NCBI GenBank assembly: GCA_016471375.1
Contig: WGLZ01000055.1
Coordinates: 1 to 45,015, forward strand
Source: Cyanobacteria bacterium RI_101
GTDB taxonomy: Bacteria; Cyanobacteriota; Cyanobacteriia; Cyanobacteriales; Microcystaceae
DNA: 45,015 nt
Direction: 5' to 3'
Positions 35,816-44,386 of the stretch are shown here, piece by piece. Made by a program: the position numbers and the translations under genes. The notes under the pieces were generated by a model that worked only from the letters and a program-made list of their open reading frames with translations, ran no database searches and was not told where the DNA came from. Numbering within the stretch: position 1 is the first letter of the stretch; each line of letters begins with the position of its first letter.

Positions 35816-37768
35816 ATGAATAGCTTTTTTGAAACCAAAAGTAACTCCGAGTCCCAACACATCTTAGTGTTAGAGGACTCTAACTGTCGCCGCACCATTA
35901 TGTTGGAGGAGAGCCAGTATAGTCTGGGGCGCCATTCCAGTTGCGGTATCCAAATTACCTCGGCTCAAGCTTCCCGGCACCATGCGACCTTAGTGCGCAA
36001 GTTTAATAATAAGCTGAATCGGGACATGTATTTGATTGTCGACGGCGATCTAGACGGTAATAAAAGCCAAAACGGGGTGTTTATCAACGGCTCCAAATGC
36101 CTAGTCCACGAACTTAAGGACGGCGATTTGATTAACTTTGGTTGCCATGTTAACGCGAGCTATCATTGCTTACAGTTTGGTCAGTCCCATTCTCAGTCTT
36201 TCCTACGGGATAAAAATGGGGATAGCTTTACCACCTCCACTCAAACCCGACCCTCCGTTTTGGTCAGCGAACCGCTCCAAGATTTCCGCCGACCGGAGGA
36301 AGACACCTTTGAAGAGCAGTCCTATATCGATCCGAGCACCAATCTGCCCAATCAAGTCCTGTTCTTGGAATACCTCAATCTGGCGCTTTCCAACGCCGAG
36401 CGGGGCCAGCATCAAGTGGGCTTAATTCTGCTTCAACTTAAAAATTGGCAGAGGTTAATCAAAGACTATTCCCAAAGTTTGTCGATTTTAACCTTAAGTC
36501 AGATTGGGCAACATCTCCGCCAAGGTCTGCGGAACGGGGATGTGGTGGCCCGCTGGGGCGAGAATGAGTTTATTATTCTTTTGTCCCAAATTCGAGGGGA
36601 AGAGAATCTAGAGGGCGTTTCCCAGCGCCTCCTGCACAGCCTACTGGCGCCCTACGACGTGCAGGGAAAAACGCTTCAGTTAGAATTCGCTCGGGGGAGC
36701 GCCGTTTATCCCCGGGACGGCGCCGCGGTGGAGACCTTGAGCAAGGTTGTTCGCTCCCGCCTACAAGCTCTGCCGACCCAGAATCCCCACTTAGTGATCG
36801 CCTCCCCGGATTCCGGCTTTTTCCAGACCTCCCAATGGGACGCGCCGCTACCGGAAAAATCCACCTTAAACTTCGCTCAACTCAATTTGGAGGAAGCCCC
36901 CAGCGCCGAGGCGGAGCGGGAGCGCTTGGTTAAGGTGGAGAAACGGATTCAACGGGCCCTGCGCAAATCGGAGTTGGAACTGTACTTTCAGCCCCAGGTG
37001 AATCTAGAGCGCCGGGAAGTGGAAACCATGGAGGCGCTGATTCGTTGGTTACACCCCACCCAGGGGATGATCGCCCCCCGACAGTTTTTACCCTGGAGCG
37101 ACCAAACGGAGATGATCTTGCCCCTAACGGAATGGATTCTCCAGAACGCCTGTTTACAAAACCGAACCTGGCAGTCCCAGGGATTGCCGCCGGCCATGGT
37201 GTCCGTCAATTTGTCCAGCAAGCAATTTTATCACCAAAATTTGATCGCTCTGATCCAATCGGCGCTGGCGGGGAGTCAGTTGGCGCCCCAGTGGCTAGAG
37301 TTGGAGATTACGGAAACGACGATTCTTGAAGACCTAGACGGCGCTCGGCAGATTTTGCGGGAGTTGGACGAGCGGGGCGCTCGCGTTTGTCTAGATGATT
37401 TTGGCGTGGATTACGCGTCTATCCGTTATTTACAAGAGTTGCCCATCCACAAGTTTAAAATCGATAATTCTCTGATTCAGCGCCTCAACACCTATCCTCA
37501 AGACACCGCTCTGTTAGAAGTGTTGATTAACCTAGGACGGAGTTTCCGAATCGCGGTGGTGGCGGAGGGGGTGGAAAACCAGACTCAGTTGGATATCCTT
37601 CAAAAACTCCGTTGTCCTATTATTCAGGGCTATTATCTGAGCCATCCCCTCAATGGTTTAGACGCCGGCCATTTTCTCGGGCATTATCATTTTGGGCGAC
37701 CCGTGGCCCAATCTTCCAAGATCTCTATGCCCGAGTGGGGCGAGGACAGTCCTTTTGCCCGACTTTAG
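35816..37768 (+). CDS. FHA-GGDEF-EAL signalling protein, paralog of the preceding gene
   Basis: A 650-residue protein with the same plan but no evident PAS segment. The FHA domain (SLGRHSSCGI, SRHHATLV) is intact. The GGDEF site is GENEF, which is degenerate. The EAL domain is well preserved: EALIRWLHP, VNLSSKQF, LEITETTI, LDDFGVD, FKIDNSLI, VAEGVEN, QGYYLSHP. It is more likely than its neighbour to be an active phosphodiesterase because LKID/FKID is kept. The start MNSFFETKS at 35816 places the FHA at the same offset as in the paralog. The two arose by tandem duplication. Confidence 0.9.
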   Translation: MNSFFETKSNSESQHILVLEDSNCRRTIMLEESQYSLGRHSSCGIQITSAQASRHHATLVRKFNNKLNRDMYLIVDGDLDGNKSQNGVFINGSKCLVHELKDGDLINFGCHVNASYHCLQFGQSHSQSFLRDKNGDSFTTSTQTRPSVLVSEPLQDFRRPEEDTFEEQSYIDPSTNLPNQVLFLEYLNLALSNAERGQHQVGLILLQLKNWQRLIKDYSQSLSILTLSQIGQHLRQGLRNGDVVARWGENEFIILLSQIRGEENLEGVSQRLLHSLLAPYDVQGKTLQLEFARGSAVYPRDGAAVETLSKVVRSRLQALPTQNPHLVIASPDSGFFQTSQWDAPLPEKSTLNFAQLNLEEAPSAEAERERLVKVEKRIQRALRKSELELYFQPQVNLERREVETMEALIRWLHPTQGMIAPRQFLPWSDQTEMILPLTEWILQNACLQNRTWQSQGLPPAMVSVNLSSKQFYHQNLIALIQSALAGSQLAPQWLELEITETTILEDLDGARQILRELDERGARVCLDDFGVDYASIRYLQELPIHKFKIDNSLIQRLNTYPQDTALLEVLINLGRSFRIAVVAEGVENQTQLDILQKLRCPIIQGYYLSHPLNGLDAGHFLGHYHFGRPVAQSSKISMPEWGEDSPFARL

Positions 37769-37772
37769 GCCG

Positions 37773-38663
37773 ATGCGGTCCTGGCGCGCTATTTCTCTCC
37801 CAACCTGGCGGCGCTGGTCTGAGACCGCCCGGCGAAAGAGCCAAGCCGGCCGGTTGCCCCGCTATATTCCCCAACTTCAGACCGTCGATCCCCGTCGTTG
37901 GGCGTTGTGGGTCGGGGATACAAGTCAAACGCTCTATTCCGAAGGAGAGGCGGCGCCGTTTTCCCTGATGAGCGTCGTTAAACCCTTTGTTTTGCTCTAT
38001 TTGTTCAATCTCTATCCAGAGGAAACCGTCCGTCAGTGGGTGGGGTTCCAGGCGTCCGCCTATCCCTACCACTCCCTAGAGCAACTGCAAGCCGACGGCG
38101 GTTTTCCCCGCAACGCCTGCCTCAATAGCGGCGCGATAACCCTGGCGGACAAACTCCCCGGCGCCGACCCGGAGGAGCGGCTCAAGACCTTTCAGGACTG
38201 GTTCGGTTCCTTGGGGCCCATTTCCTTAACCTTAGACGCCGAACTTTTACACTCGGTGGAAACGACCCCGAATCCTCGCAATCGGGCGCTCGTCGAGCTT
38301 TTAACCCAAACTGGGCGTTTAAATCATCCCGCCGCGGCGCTGGCCACCTATAACCGACTCTGTTGCCTGACGACGACCGCCCCAGGGTTAGGGCGGCTAG
38401 CTTGTTTACTCTTACCCAGTTCTTCCCTCACCGGAACCGAATCGGTTCGTCAGACCCTAGAGGTGGCCGGACTCTACGAACAGTCCCCGGACTACACCCG
38501 GCGCTGGGGTTGGCGCTGTAAATCCGGGGTCAGCGGCGCTTGGCTGGCGCTCGCGCCGGAGGGGGATTTGGCCTTGGTTTGTTACAGTCCTCCCCTTTCC
38601 CCAGACGGTCATTCCCTTGCGGCGCTAACCTTGATGGAACAGTTAAGGGGGGAAACCGCTTAA
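37773..38663 (+). CDS. glsA: divergent serine-dependent glutaminase (glsA family)
   Basis: A 296-residue member of the beta-lactamase-fold glutaminase family, which converts glutamine to glutamate and ammonia. Visible family signatures are LPRYIPQLQTVDP, the S-x-x-K motif in FSLMSVVKPF (usual form FSIQSISKVF), PRNACLNSGAI (usual RNPMINAGAI), RNRALVELL, and KSGVSGAWLAL plus VCYSPPLSPDGHSL. The catalytic Ser, Lys and Asn appear kept although the sequence is divergent, with unusual Cys-Cys in NRLCCLTTT. ATG 37773 lies four bases after the EAL gene's stop, suggesting co-transcription. Confidence 0.82.
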   Translation: MRSWRAISLPTWRRWSETARRKSQAGRLPRYIPQLQTVDPRRWALWVGDTSQTLYSEGEAAPFSLMSVVKPFVLLYLFNLYPEETVRQWVGFQASAYPYHSLEQLQADGGFPRNACLNSGAITLADKLPGADPEERLKTFQDWFGSLGPISLTLDAELLHSVETTPNPRNRALVELLTQTGRLNHPAAALATYNRLCCLTTTAPGLGRLACLLLPSSSLTGTESVRQTLEVAGLYEQSPDYTRRWGWRCKSGVSGAWLALAPEGDLALVCYSPPLSPDGHSLAALTLMEQLRGETA

Positions 38664-38752
38664 TGTCCGCGCCGTTCTTTGGCTCCAAGAGGAACTTCCG
38701 GCAATTGGTTCAGTATGAGCAATCCGCCCGGAGTAAAATTTGCTACGTTTAA
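38663..38752 (+). CDS. possible 29-residue small protein
   Basis: A short frame whose ATG overlaps the glutaminase stop (TAATG). The peptide starts MSAPFFGSKRNFRQLVQYEQ and ends KICYV. The coupling geometry is like that of cas10d and its downstream gene, but there is no homology I recognise, so it may be chance. Confidence 0.22.
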   Translation: MSAPFFGSKRNFRQLVQYEQSARSKICYV

Positions 38753-38782
38753 GGTTTGTTTTTCCCCTATCGCCCCTCCCCT

Positions 38783-40462
38783 ATGCTGGCCGCCCCCTCC
38801 GCCTCCGCGACCCTGAAAACCATTCGACCCCTAGCGGCTGCGTCCCTCCAGGGGCTAGCCTTTGAAACGGCGGGGGAGAAAACTCGACTCTTGGCGCTGG
38901 ACAGTGTTAACGGTTACTTATTAGAAATCGATCCCCTCACTTCTAATACCCAAATTCTCAATAAACAATATTGGCAAGAATTTGTCGGCGCTACGGGGTT
39001 AGCCTTGGTTGAAGGCGAATTGTGGTTTACCTCGGGTCAGGGAGTCTATCGCTGTCCCTTGGATCTCAGTTCGGCGCCCCAGCCGATTCTTTGGTACGAT
39101 TATCCCCTCAACGGGCTGGCGGTGTGGGAAAAAACCCTCTATTTAACCTGTCAAAAAACCGGTCATATTCTCATCTACGACCGGGAGAGCGGCAAACTAA
39201 TCACCCGCTTTTACTCGCCGGGAATCGGGGTCGAGAGTATCGCCCTTAAGGACAACGAACTCTGGCTGACGGACAATCTGGAGCAATCCGTCTATTGTTT
39301 AGACCGGGCCACGGGGGACGTGAAGCTGAGTATCCTGACGCCCTTTGAAAACCCCTCGGGTCTGGCCTTCGCCCCCGACGGCGCGCTGTACGTCGCCTAC
39401 GTCCAGCAAGAACCCTACATTCGAGACAATCCCAACGCCGATCCCAATCACGAACTTCACTACCGTTCCCGAGCTTTCATCCACCCTTTAAATTTTTACC
39501 ACGACACAGAGGGCAAATATGTTCTCTCCAACGGTTTTCTGGTGGAGATGACCTATGTGGAAGAATTGGCGCCCCTAGACCCGGTGGAACTACCGGAGGT
39601 GGAATGGCGGATCGCCCTCCCGGCGGAAACCCCCCGGCAACGGATTCTTTCCGTCGAACCCATCGGCGCCGCCTTCGCGGAGATTCGGGAAGAGGCGGGT
39701 CAAAAGGTGGCGGTGTTCAAGTTTGACGCCCTGGCCTTTGAGAGCCGGGCCATTTTTGGCTGGCGAGTGGTGTTGGAAATGTGGGGCATTAAATACCAAC
39801 TTCAACCCAGGGATTGCGAGGGCATTCCTCCCTTACCGGCGGGGTTCGCCGAGCGCTATTTGGTGGACGACGACGACCTGAGCATGGACAGCGAAATTAT
39901 CCAACGGGCCGCTAAGGAAGCGGTGGCTCGGGAAACCAATATTCTGCGCCGGGTTCACAGTATTCGCAACTATGTTTACGACCGCCTGTCCTACGGCATT
40001 AAGCCCCACATCGACACCCCGGATTTGGCCCTGCGGCGGGGGGTCGGCTCCTGCGGCGAATACGTGGGCGTTTTACTGGCCTTAACCCGCTTAAACGGTA
40101 TCGCCTGCCGCACCGCGGGGCGCTATAAGTGCCCCCCCCAACCCCTGACGCGAAACCTGCCCCTAGAGCCGGACTTTAACCACGTTTGGCTAGAGTTTTA
40201 CGTCCCCGGTTTTGGCTGGTTGCCCATGGAGTCTAATCCCGACGATATTCAGGAGGGGGGCCCCTACCCCAACCGCTTCTTTATGGGGCTGGCTTGGTGC
40301 CACGCGGAAATGGCGAAGGAAATCACCTTTGAACGGTTCCTCAGCGCCGGGGAAGCGGTGGATAAACAACAGGTTTCCATCGGCGAGTTGGCCATCAACC
40401 ACGTCCAGTTTGTCATCCTCGACGAACTTCTCCCCGGCGCCGGGACCGCGGCCAACGTATAG
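38783..40462 (+). CDS. beta-propeller plus transglutaminase-like domain protein
   Basis: A 559-residue protein. Residues ~20-225 have repeated strands of an NHL/SMP-30-like propeller (GLAFETAG, ATGLALVEGELWFT, SGLAFAPDGALYVAY). Residues ~375-500 are a transglutaminase-like core: C424 (GSCGEYVGVL), H467 (FNHVWLEFY), then WLPMESNPDD, where the usual Asp of the triad appears as Glu (E483). No signal peptide is seen. Such proteins may be proteases or amidases; substrate unknown. ATG 38783 is preferred to TTG 38756. Confidence 0.8.
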   Translation: MLAAPSASATLKTIRPLAAASLQGLAFETAGEKTRLLALDSVNGYLLEIDPLTSNTQILNKQYWQEFVGATGLALVEGELWFTSGQGVYRCPLDLSSAPQPILWYDYPLNGLAVWEKTLYLTCQKTGHILIYDRESGKLITRFYSPGIGVESIALKDNELWLTDNLEQSVYCLDRATGDVKLSILTPFENPSGLAFAPDGALYVAYVQQEPYIRDNPNADPNHELHYRSRAFIHPLNFYHDTEGKYVLSNGFLVEMTYVEELAPLDPVELPEVEWRIALPAETPRQRILSVEPIGAAFAEIREEAGQKVAVFKFDALAFESRAIFGWRVVLEMWGIKYQLQPRDCEGIPPLPAGFAERYLVDDDDLSMDSEIIQRAAKEAVARETNILRRVHSIRNYVYDRLSYGIKPHIDTPDLALRRGVGSCGEYVGVLLALTRLNGIACRTAGRYKCPPQPLTRNLPLEPDFNHVWLEFYVPGFGWLPMESNPDDIQEGGPYPNRFFMGLAWCHAEMAKEITFERFLSAGEAVDKQQVSIGELAINHVQFVILDELLPGAGTAANV

Positions 40463-40478
40463 TTTTGTATGTTTTGGC

Positions 40479-40507
40479 TTGACGTGGGTTCGCCGGGAAA
40501 TAATCAT
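40479..40507 (+). promoter_or_regulatory. candidate apcF promoter
   Basis: TTGACG (40479-40484) and AATCAT (40502-40507) are spaced 17 bases, resembling a sigma-70 promoter, 80 bases before the apcF ATG. This fits separate, strong expression of apcF. Confidence 0.4.
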
Positions 40508-40586
40508 AGAAACAGCTTTTATCTTTGGCTTCCCCGGAAGTCGGAGACCCTTGTTAATTAATCCGCCGTTGGGAGAACTCTTTAAA

Positions 40587-41096
40587 ATGCGAGACGCTGT
40601 TACCAGCCTGATTAGAAACTACGACGTCGCCGGGCGTCATCTCGACCGCAACGCCTTCGACCAACTCAAGGCCTACTTCGACTCCGGCTCCGTTCGGATT
40701 GCCATGGCGGGGCTGATCAACGCCAATTCCGCCGCCATTGTGAAAAAGGCCTCCGCCCAACTCTTTGAGGAAGTGCCGGAACTGATTCGCCCCAGCGGCA
40801 ACGCCTACACCACCCGGCGCTTTTCCGCCTGTCTCCGGGATTTGGACTACTACCTGCGCTACGTCAGCTACGCCCTGGTGGCCGGGGATAACAATGTCCT
40901 CGACGAACGGGTGCTTCAGGGATTGCGGGAAACCTACAACTCCCTCGGCGTGCCCATCGGCCCCACGGTGCGGGGGATTCAAATTATGAAGGAAATGGTG
41001 CAAGCTATGGCGGAAGACGCGAATCTGGCTCCGTCCAGTTTAGCGGAGGCGCCCTTCGACCACCTGAGCCGGGAACTCAGCGAAGTTTCCCTTTAG
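40587..41096 (+). CDS. apcF: allophycocyanin beta-18 subunit
   Basis: A 169-residue phycobiliprotein of the phycobilisome core, where ApcF pairs with the ApcE chromophore domain in the terminal-emitter trimer. C82 (TTRRFSACLRDLDYYLRY) binds phycocyanobilin and N72 (PSGNAY) is the methylated asparagine position. The start MRDAVTSLIRNYDVAGRHLD and the LFEEVPELIRP segment match ApcF rather than ApcB (MQDAITSVIN). ATG 40587 is certain from family alignment; the longer frame upstream is spurious. A ~20-residue extension at the C-terminus is typical of this subunit. Confidence 0.95.
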   Translation: MRDAVTSLIRNYDVAGRHLDRNAFDQLKAYFDSGSVRIAMAGLINANSAAIVKKASAQLFEEVPELIRPSGNAYTTRRFSACLRDLDYYLRYVSYALVAGDNNVLDERVLQGLRETYNSLGVPIGPTVRGIQIMKEMVQAMAEDANLAPSSLAEAPFDHLSRELSEVSL

Positions 41097-41130
41097 TTCA
41101 GTTATCAGATACCAGATATCAGTTATCAAA
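41097..41130 (+). repeat. heptamer tandem repeat tract after apcF
   Basis: Units CAGTTAT, CAGATAC, CAGATAT, CAGTTAT, the same family as in the cas adaptation region. Confidence 0.75.
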
Positions 41131-41176
41131 TGTAATGCAAAAGTTCTGAGTGGGTTAGGAGCAGATCCGGTTAGTG

Positions 41177-41351
41177 CCCCCCTTTCCAAGGCTACGGTGT
41201 ACACAGATCCCGGTTAGAGACTCAATTTTTGTGCTCTATCCCCCTAAATCCCCCTTTGCAAGGGGGACTTTGAAGCCGATTCCCCCCTTTCCAAGGGGGG
41301 TTAGGGGGGATTCTGACGTTTGTGTATACACGGTAGCCTTAGAAAGGGAGG
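41177..41351 (+). mobile_element. MITE-like element with ~26-bp terminal inverted repeats
   Basis: About 175 bases with imperfect inverted ends: CCCTTTCCAAGGCTACGGTG at the left, and on the minus strand CCCTTTCTAAGGCTACCGTG at the right, each followed by TGTA-type ACACA. The interior has two further G/C hairpins (CCCCCTTTGCAAGGGGG and CCCCCCTTTCCAAGGGGGG). It has no reading frame. A truncated copy in opposite orientation lies at 5088-5226. Confidence 0.7.
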
Positions 41352-41387
41352 CTATAACTGTTCCTACAGCTCCCGCTCAGGGCGCGA

Positions 41388-41409
41388 GGGCTGAGCGTAG
41401 CCGAAGCCC
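41388..41409. repeat. REP-like hairpin
   Basis: GGGCT-GAGCGTAGCCG-AAGCCC type palindrome, related to the motifs at 5146 and 13556. Confidence 0.5.
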
Positions 41410-41425
41410 GTCTCCTTCATCCTAA

Positions 41426-43234
41426 ATGCCGCTCTCTTCCCCCACCCTCGGATTATTGGGATTTTCCCTATTGGGAACGCTGACTCTCGGGTTGGCGCTC
41501 CAGCGCCCCGGCGCCGTGGAGGCCCAGGGCAATTTTCGGGAACTTAACGGCGCTAAGGTCCGGCTGGAGGGAAAAGAGTACCCCGTCCCCTGGCGCTATT
41601 TTCAGGTCGGGGGACAAATCCGCCTGGGGTTGAGCGATATCGGCGCTATGGATCTCTTGGGGTTGACCTTGCTGGCCAGCGCCCAGCCCCAAAGCCAGCC
41701 GGTTCAATGGTTTTCTTCCGAGAGTTTAAAATTGTCCGCCCAATGGGCGCCGCCCTACCGTTATTTGGATTTAACGGATCTGCTCCCCGGCGCCGAAGTT
41801 CAGGGCGACACTCTCGTGTTAGCGCCCACCGGCGCCGCCATTACCCAGGTTCGTCAGGGACAACAGCCCTGGGGCCGGCGCATCGTGGCGGAGTTGAGCC
41901 GTCCCGCCTTTTGGCAAATGAGCCAGACCGGAACGGAGGGCGCCGTTTTACTGAACGCTTCGGCGCCGAGCCAGTTAATTACCGGAACGTCTGGGGAAAC
42001 CCGCGCCCCAAAACCTCAGGATGAAGACGATCTGGGGGGAGGCGGCGCTGTGCCGAATAACCCAAGTTTTCGCCTCGAAAGCGCCGGTAATACCGCTAAA
42101 ATTCTAGTCCCCCTACCGCCGGGATATAAACTGCAAGTTTCCTCCCTGGCCAATCCCTACCGCTTGGTCATCGACGTCCGGGCCGATACGCCCCAACCTC
42201 GAACCATCGTCTGGGCGCCGGGAATCACCTGGCGACAGGAGTGGGCGACCCTGCCGACGGGCCGATTTACCGTGACCAGTCTCGATCTAGACCTCCAGAC
42301 GGCGCCGTTAGCTTTGCAAATCTTGAGAACGAATCCCGCCGGGGCCCAGGGGCTGGCGCCAATGACGACCTTGGCTCGGGGGGCTAACGCCTCCGCGGGT
42401 ATTAACGCTGGCTTTTTCAATCGTCAGACCCAACTGCCCCTGGGGGCGCTGAAACAGTCCGGGACTTGGCTGTCGGGGCCGATTTTGAACCGCGGCGCCG
42501 TCGCCTGGGACGATCAAGGCGGCGCTCTCTTTGGGCGCTTAACGCTACGGGAAACCATCGCCAACGCTGGGGGTCAGCAAGTGAGCCTAACTACTCTTAA
42601 CAGCGGCTATGTCCAAAAGGGGATCGCTCGTTACACCCCGGACTGGGGAGCGGTTTACTTACCCCTAACGGATAACGAAACAGTGACCGGCGTGGAAGAC
42701 GGCGCCGTTATTTTCCAGCAAAGCGCCGGTAAAGCGGGCCAAAATCAAGTCGCCATTCCCCCGAGGGGCTATCTTTTGACTCACCGAGGCGGCGCGGCCT
42801 CTCCGTGGCGAGTCGGAGACCGTTTAACTCTAATCAGCGAAACCCTTCCCCCCAGTTTTAACGCTTATCCCCAGATCCTCGGCGCCGGGCCCCTCTTAAT
42901 CAGCCAAGGAAAAATTGTTCTGAACGCCGAAGCGGAAAAGTTTAACCCCCAATTTCAAAACCAAAAAGCCTCCCGCAGCGCCCTAGGGCAACGGCGTCCG
43001 GGGCAAATGAGTCTCGTCGCGGCCCACAATCGTCAGGGCGGCCCCGGCGCCACCCTAGGAGAATGGGCCCAAATCCTCAAGGCAATGGGCATGACGTCGG
43101 CGCTGAATTTAGACGGCGGCAGTTCCACGTCCCTGGTTTTAGGAGGACAACTGGTGGATCGGTCGCCGGTGACGGCCGCAAGGGTCAGTAATGGTCTAGG
43201 GGTTTTCTGGAAAAGTTCTCAAAGCCCGCCCTAA
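41426..43234 (+). CDS. secreted phosphodiester glycosidase (NAGPA-domain) protein
   Basis: A 602-residue exported protein. Residues 1-34 form a signal peptide (LGLLGFSLLGTLTLGLAL, then AVEAQG). The middle (~35-290) is a beta-rich region resembling the N-terminal parts of AMIN/copper-amine-oxidase-like envelope proteins. Residues ~310-595 are the NAGPA/DUF2233 fold: ASAGINAGFFNRQTQLPLGA, ILGAGPLLISQGKIV, and the end motif ALNLDGGSSTSLVLGGQLVD. The family hydrolyses GlcNAc-1-phosphodiester bonds in eukaryotes; the bacterial substrate is unknown but is probably an envelope polysaccharide. Confidence 0.88.
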   Translation: MPLSSPTLGLLGFSLLGTLTLGLALQRPGAVEAQGNFRELNGAKVRLEGKEYPVPWRYFQVGGQIRLGLSDIGAMDLLGLTLLASAQPQSQPVQWFSSESLKLSAQWAPPYRYLDLTDLLPGAEVQGDTLVLAPTGAAITQVRQGQQPWGRRIVAELSRPAFWQMSQTGTEGAVLLNASAPSQLITGTSGETRAPKPQDEDDLGGGGAVPNNPSFRLESAGNTAKILVPLPPGYKLQVSSLANPYRLVIDVRADTPQPRTIVWAPGITWRQEWATLPTGRFTVTSLDLDLQTAPLALQILRTNPAGAQGLAPMTTLARGANASAGINAGFFNRQTQLPLGALKQSGTWLSGPILNRGAVAWDDQGGALFGRLTLRETIANAGGQQVSLTTLNSGYVQKGIARYTPDWGAVYLPLTDNETVTGVEDGAVIFQQSAGKAGQNQVAIPPRGYLLTHRGGAASPWRVGDRLTLISETLPPSFNAYPQILGAGPLLISQGKIVLNAEAEKFNPQFQNQKASRSALGQRRPGQMSLVAAHNRQGGPGATLGEWAQILKAMGMTSALNLDGGSSTSLVLGGQLVDRSPVTAARVSNGLGVFWKSSQSPP

Positions 43235-43256
43235 AGTTTTCCTTGAGAATAAAACC

Positions 43257-44333
43257 CTAGGGCCAACGGGGTCTTTGGGCCGGGTCGTCGTCGTAGCGAA
43301 ACCAGTGGCATTTAGCGAGGGGGATTTGGACGTTTAAAGCGCCGTCGCTCAGGGGCCAGTCCTGGGGCAAGAGAACTTTTAGCTCCCAGGGCGCTCCCTC
43401 AATTTGCAGGGTAACTAACTGGTCTTTGCCCAACAGTTCCCGCAGAATAACGGCGCCGCCGAGGGAGTCTGGCCCCGGTTCCGTCGGAGGTTGTAAGTCT
43501 TCGGGACGCAGGCCGAGAATAATCCGCTTTTGGGGATAATCCGGCGCCGGTAGAGGCAAAGTTAAAGCGCCGAAAAAGGCCCGGCGCCCGTCGCAGGGGA
43601 GGGTAAAAAAATTCATGGGGGGACTGCCCACAAAGCCCGCCACAAATTGATTGGCCGGCGCTTGGTAAATCTCCAGGGGCGGCGCTAATTGTTGCACCCG
43701 ACCGTCCTTGAGCACCGCGATCCGGGTCGCCAGGGTCAGCGCCTCGGTTTGGTCGTGGGTGACATAGACCACCGGACGGTTTTGGGCTTTGAATAACTGT
43801 TTCATTTCTCCCCGCACCTGTTCCCGGAGTAGGGCGTCTAAATTACTGAGGGGTTCGTCCAGCAAAAAAACCTCCGGTTGCCGCACCAGCGCCCGGGCCA
43901 GCGCCGCCCGTTGTCGTTGACCGCCGGAGAGTTGGGCCGGTTTGCGCTTTAACAAAGGCGTCAGCGCCAAGGATTCCGCCGTTTGGGTTACCCGGCGCTG
44001 GAGTTCCTGGGGAGGAACTTTCCTGACCCGCAGGGGGCTGGCGATGTTTTCAAAAATGGAGAGGTGGGGATAGAGAGCGTAGCTCTGGAAGACCATGGCC
44101 ATATCCCGAGCGCCGGGGGGCAGAGGCGTTAAGCGGCGCTCGTCGAGGAAAATTTCTCCCTGGCTGGGGGTCTCCAAACCGGCGATCAGACGCAAAAGCG
44201 TGGATTTACCGCACCCTGAAGGGCCGAGGAGCGCCAAAAAATCGCCGTCTTTAACCTCTAGACTAACGTCCCGCACGGGGACGACCGTCGGGCCGAAGGC
44301 TTTGTAGAGATGGTCTAGGGTGAGACGAGCCAT
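43257..44333 (-). CDS. ABC transporter ATP-binding protein, MalK/UgpC type
   Basis: A 358-residue ATPase for a carbohydrate or glycerol-phosphate importer. Walker A is GPSGCGKST (37-45), the Q-loop MVFQSYALYPHLS, the signature LSGGQRQR, Walker B VFLLDEPLSNLD and the H-loop YVTHDQTEA. Residues ~245-350 are the TOBE regulatory domain (FVGSPPMNFF, LGLRPEDL). No permease or binding protein is adjacent, so it may be a shared ATPase serving importers elsewhere, as is common in cyanobacteria. Confidence 0.92.
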   Translation of the reverse strand: MARLTLDHLYKAFGPTVVPVRDVSLEVKDGDFLALLGPSGCGKSTLLRLIAGLETPSQGEIFLDERRLTPLPPGARDMAMVFQSYALYPHLSIFENIASPLRVRKVPPQELQRRVTQTAESLALTPLLKRKPAQLSGGQRQRAALARALVRQPEVFLLDEPLSNLDALLREQVRGEMKQLFKAQNRPVVYVTHDQTEALTLATRIAVLKDGRVQQLAPPLEIYQAPANQFVAGFVGSPPMNFFTLPCDGRRAFFGALTLPLPAPDYPQKRIILGLRPEDLQPPTEPGPDSLGGAVILRELLGKDQLVTLQIEGAPWELKVLLPQDWPLSDGALNVQIPLAKCHWFRYDDDPAQRPRWP

Positions 44334-44386
44334 AGGCGCTGGGCGGGTTTGTGTTATTTTAGCCTCAAAAACGCCGGAAAACGGGA

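Larger units (their letters stand above)
41097..41425. other. repeat-filled gap after apcF
   Basis: No gene here. The ~330 bases hold a heptamer tract (41097-41130), a MITE-like element (41177-41351) and a REP-like hairpin (41388-41409) in series. The gene at 41426 therefore has almost no unique upstream sequence. Confidence 0.6.

Noticed and set aside
40212-40586. Long N-terminal extension of apcF
   Set aside because: It overlaps the transglutaminase-like gene; ApcF family proteins begin at MRDAV, ATG 40587.
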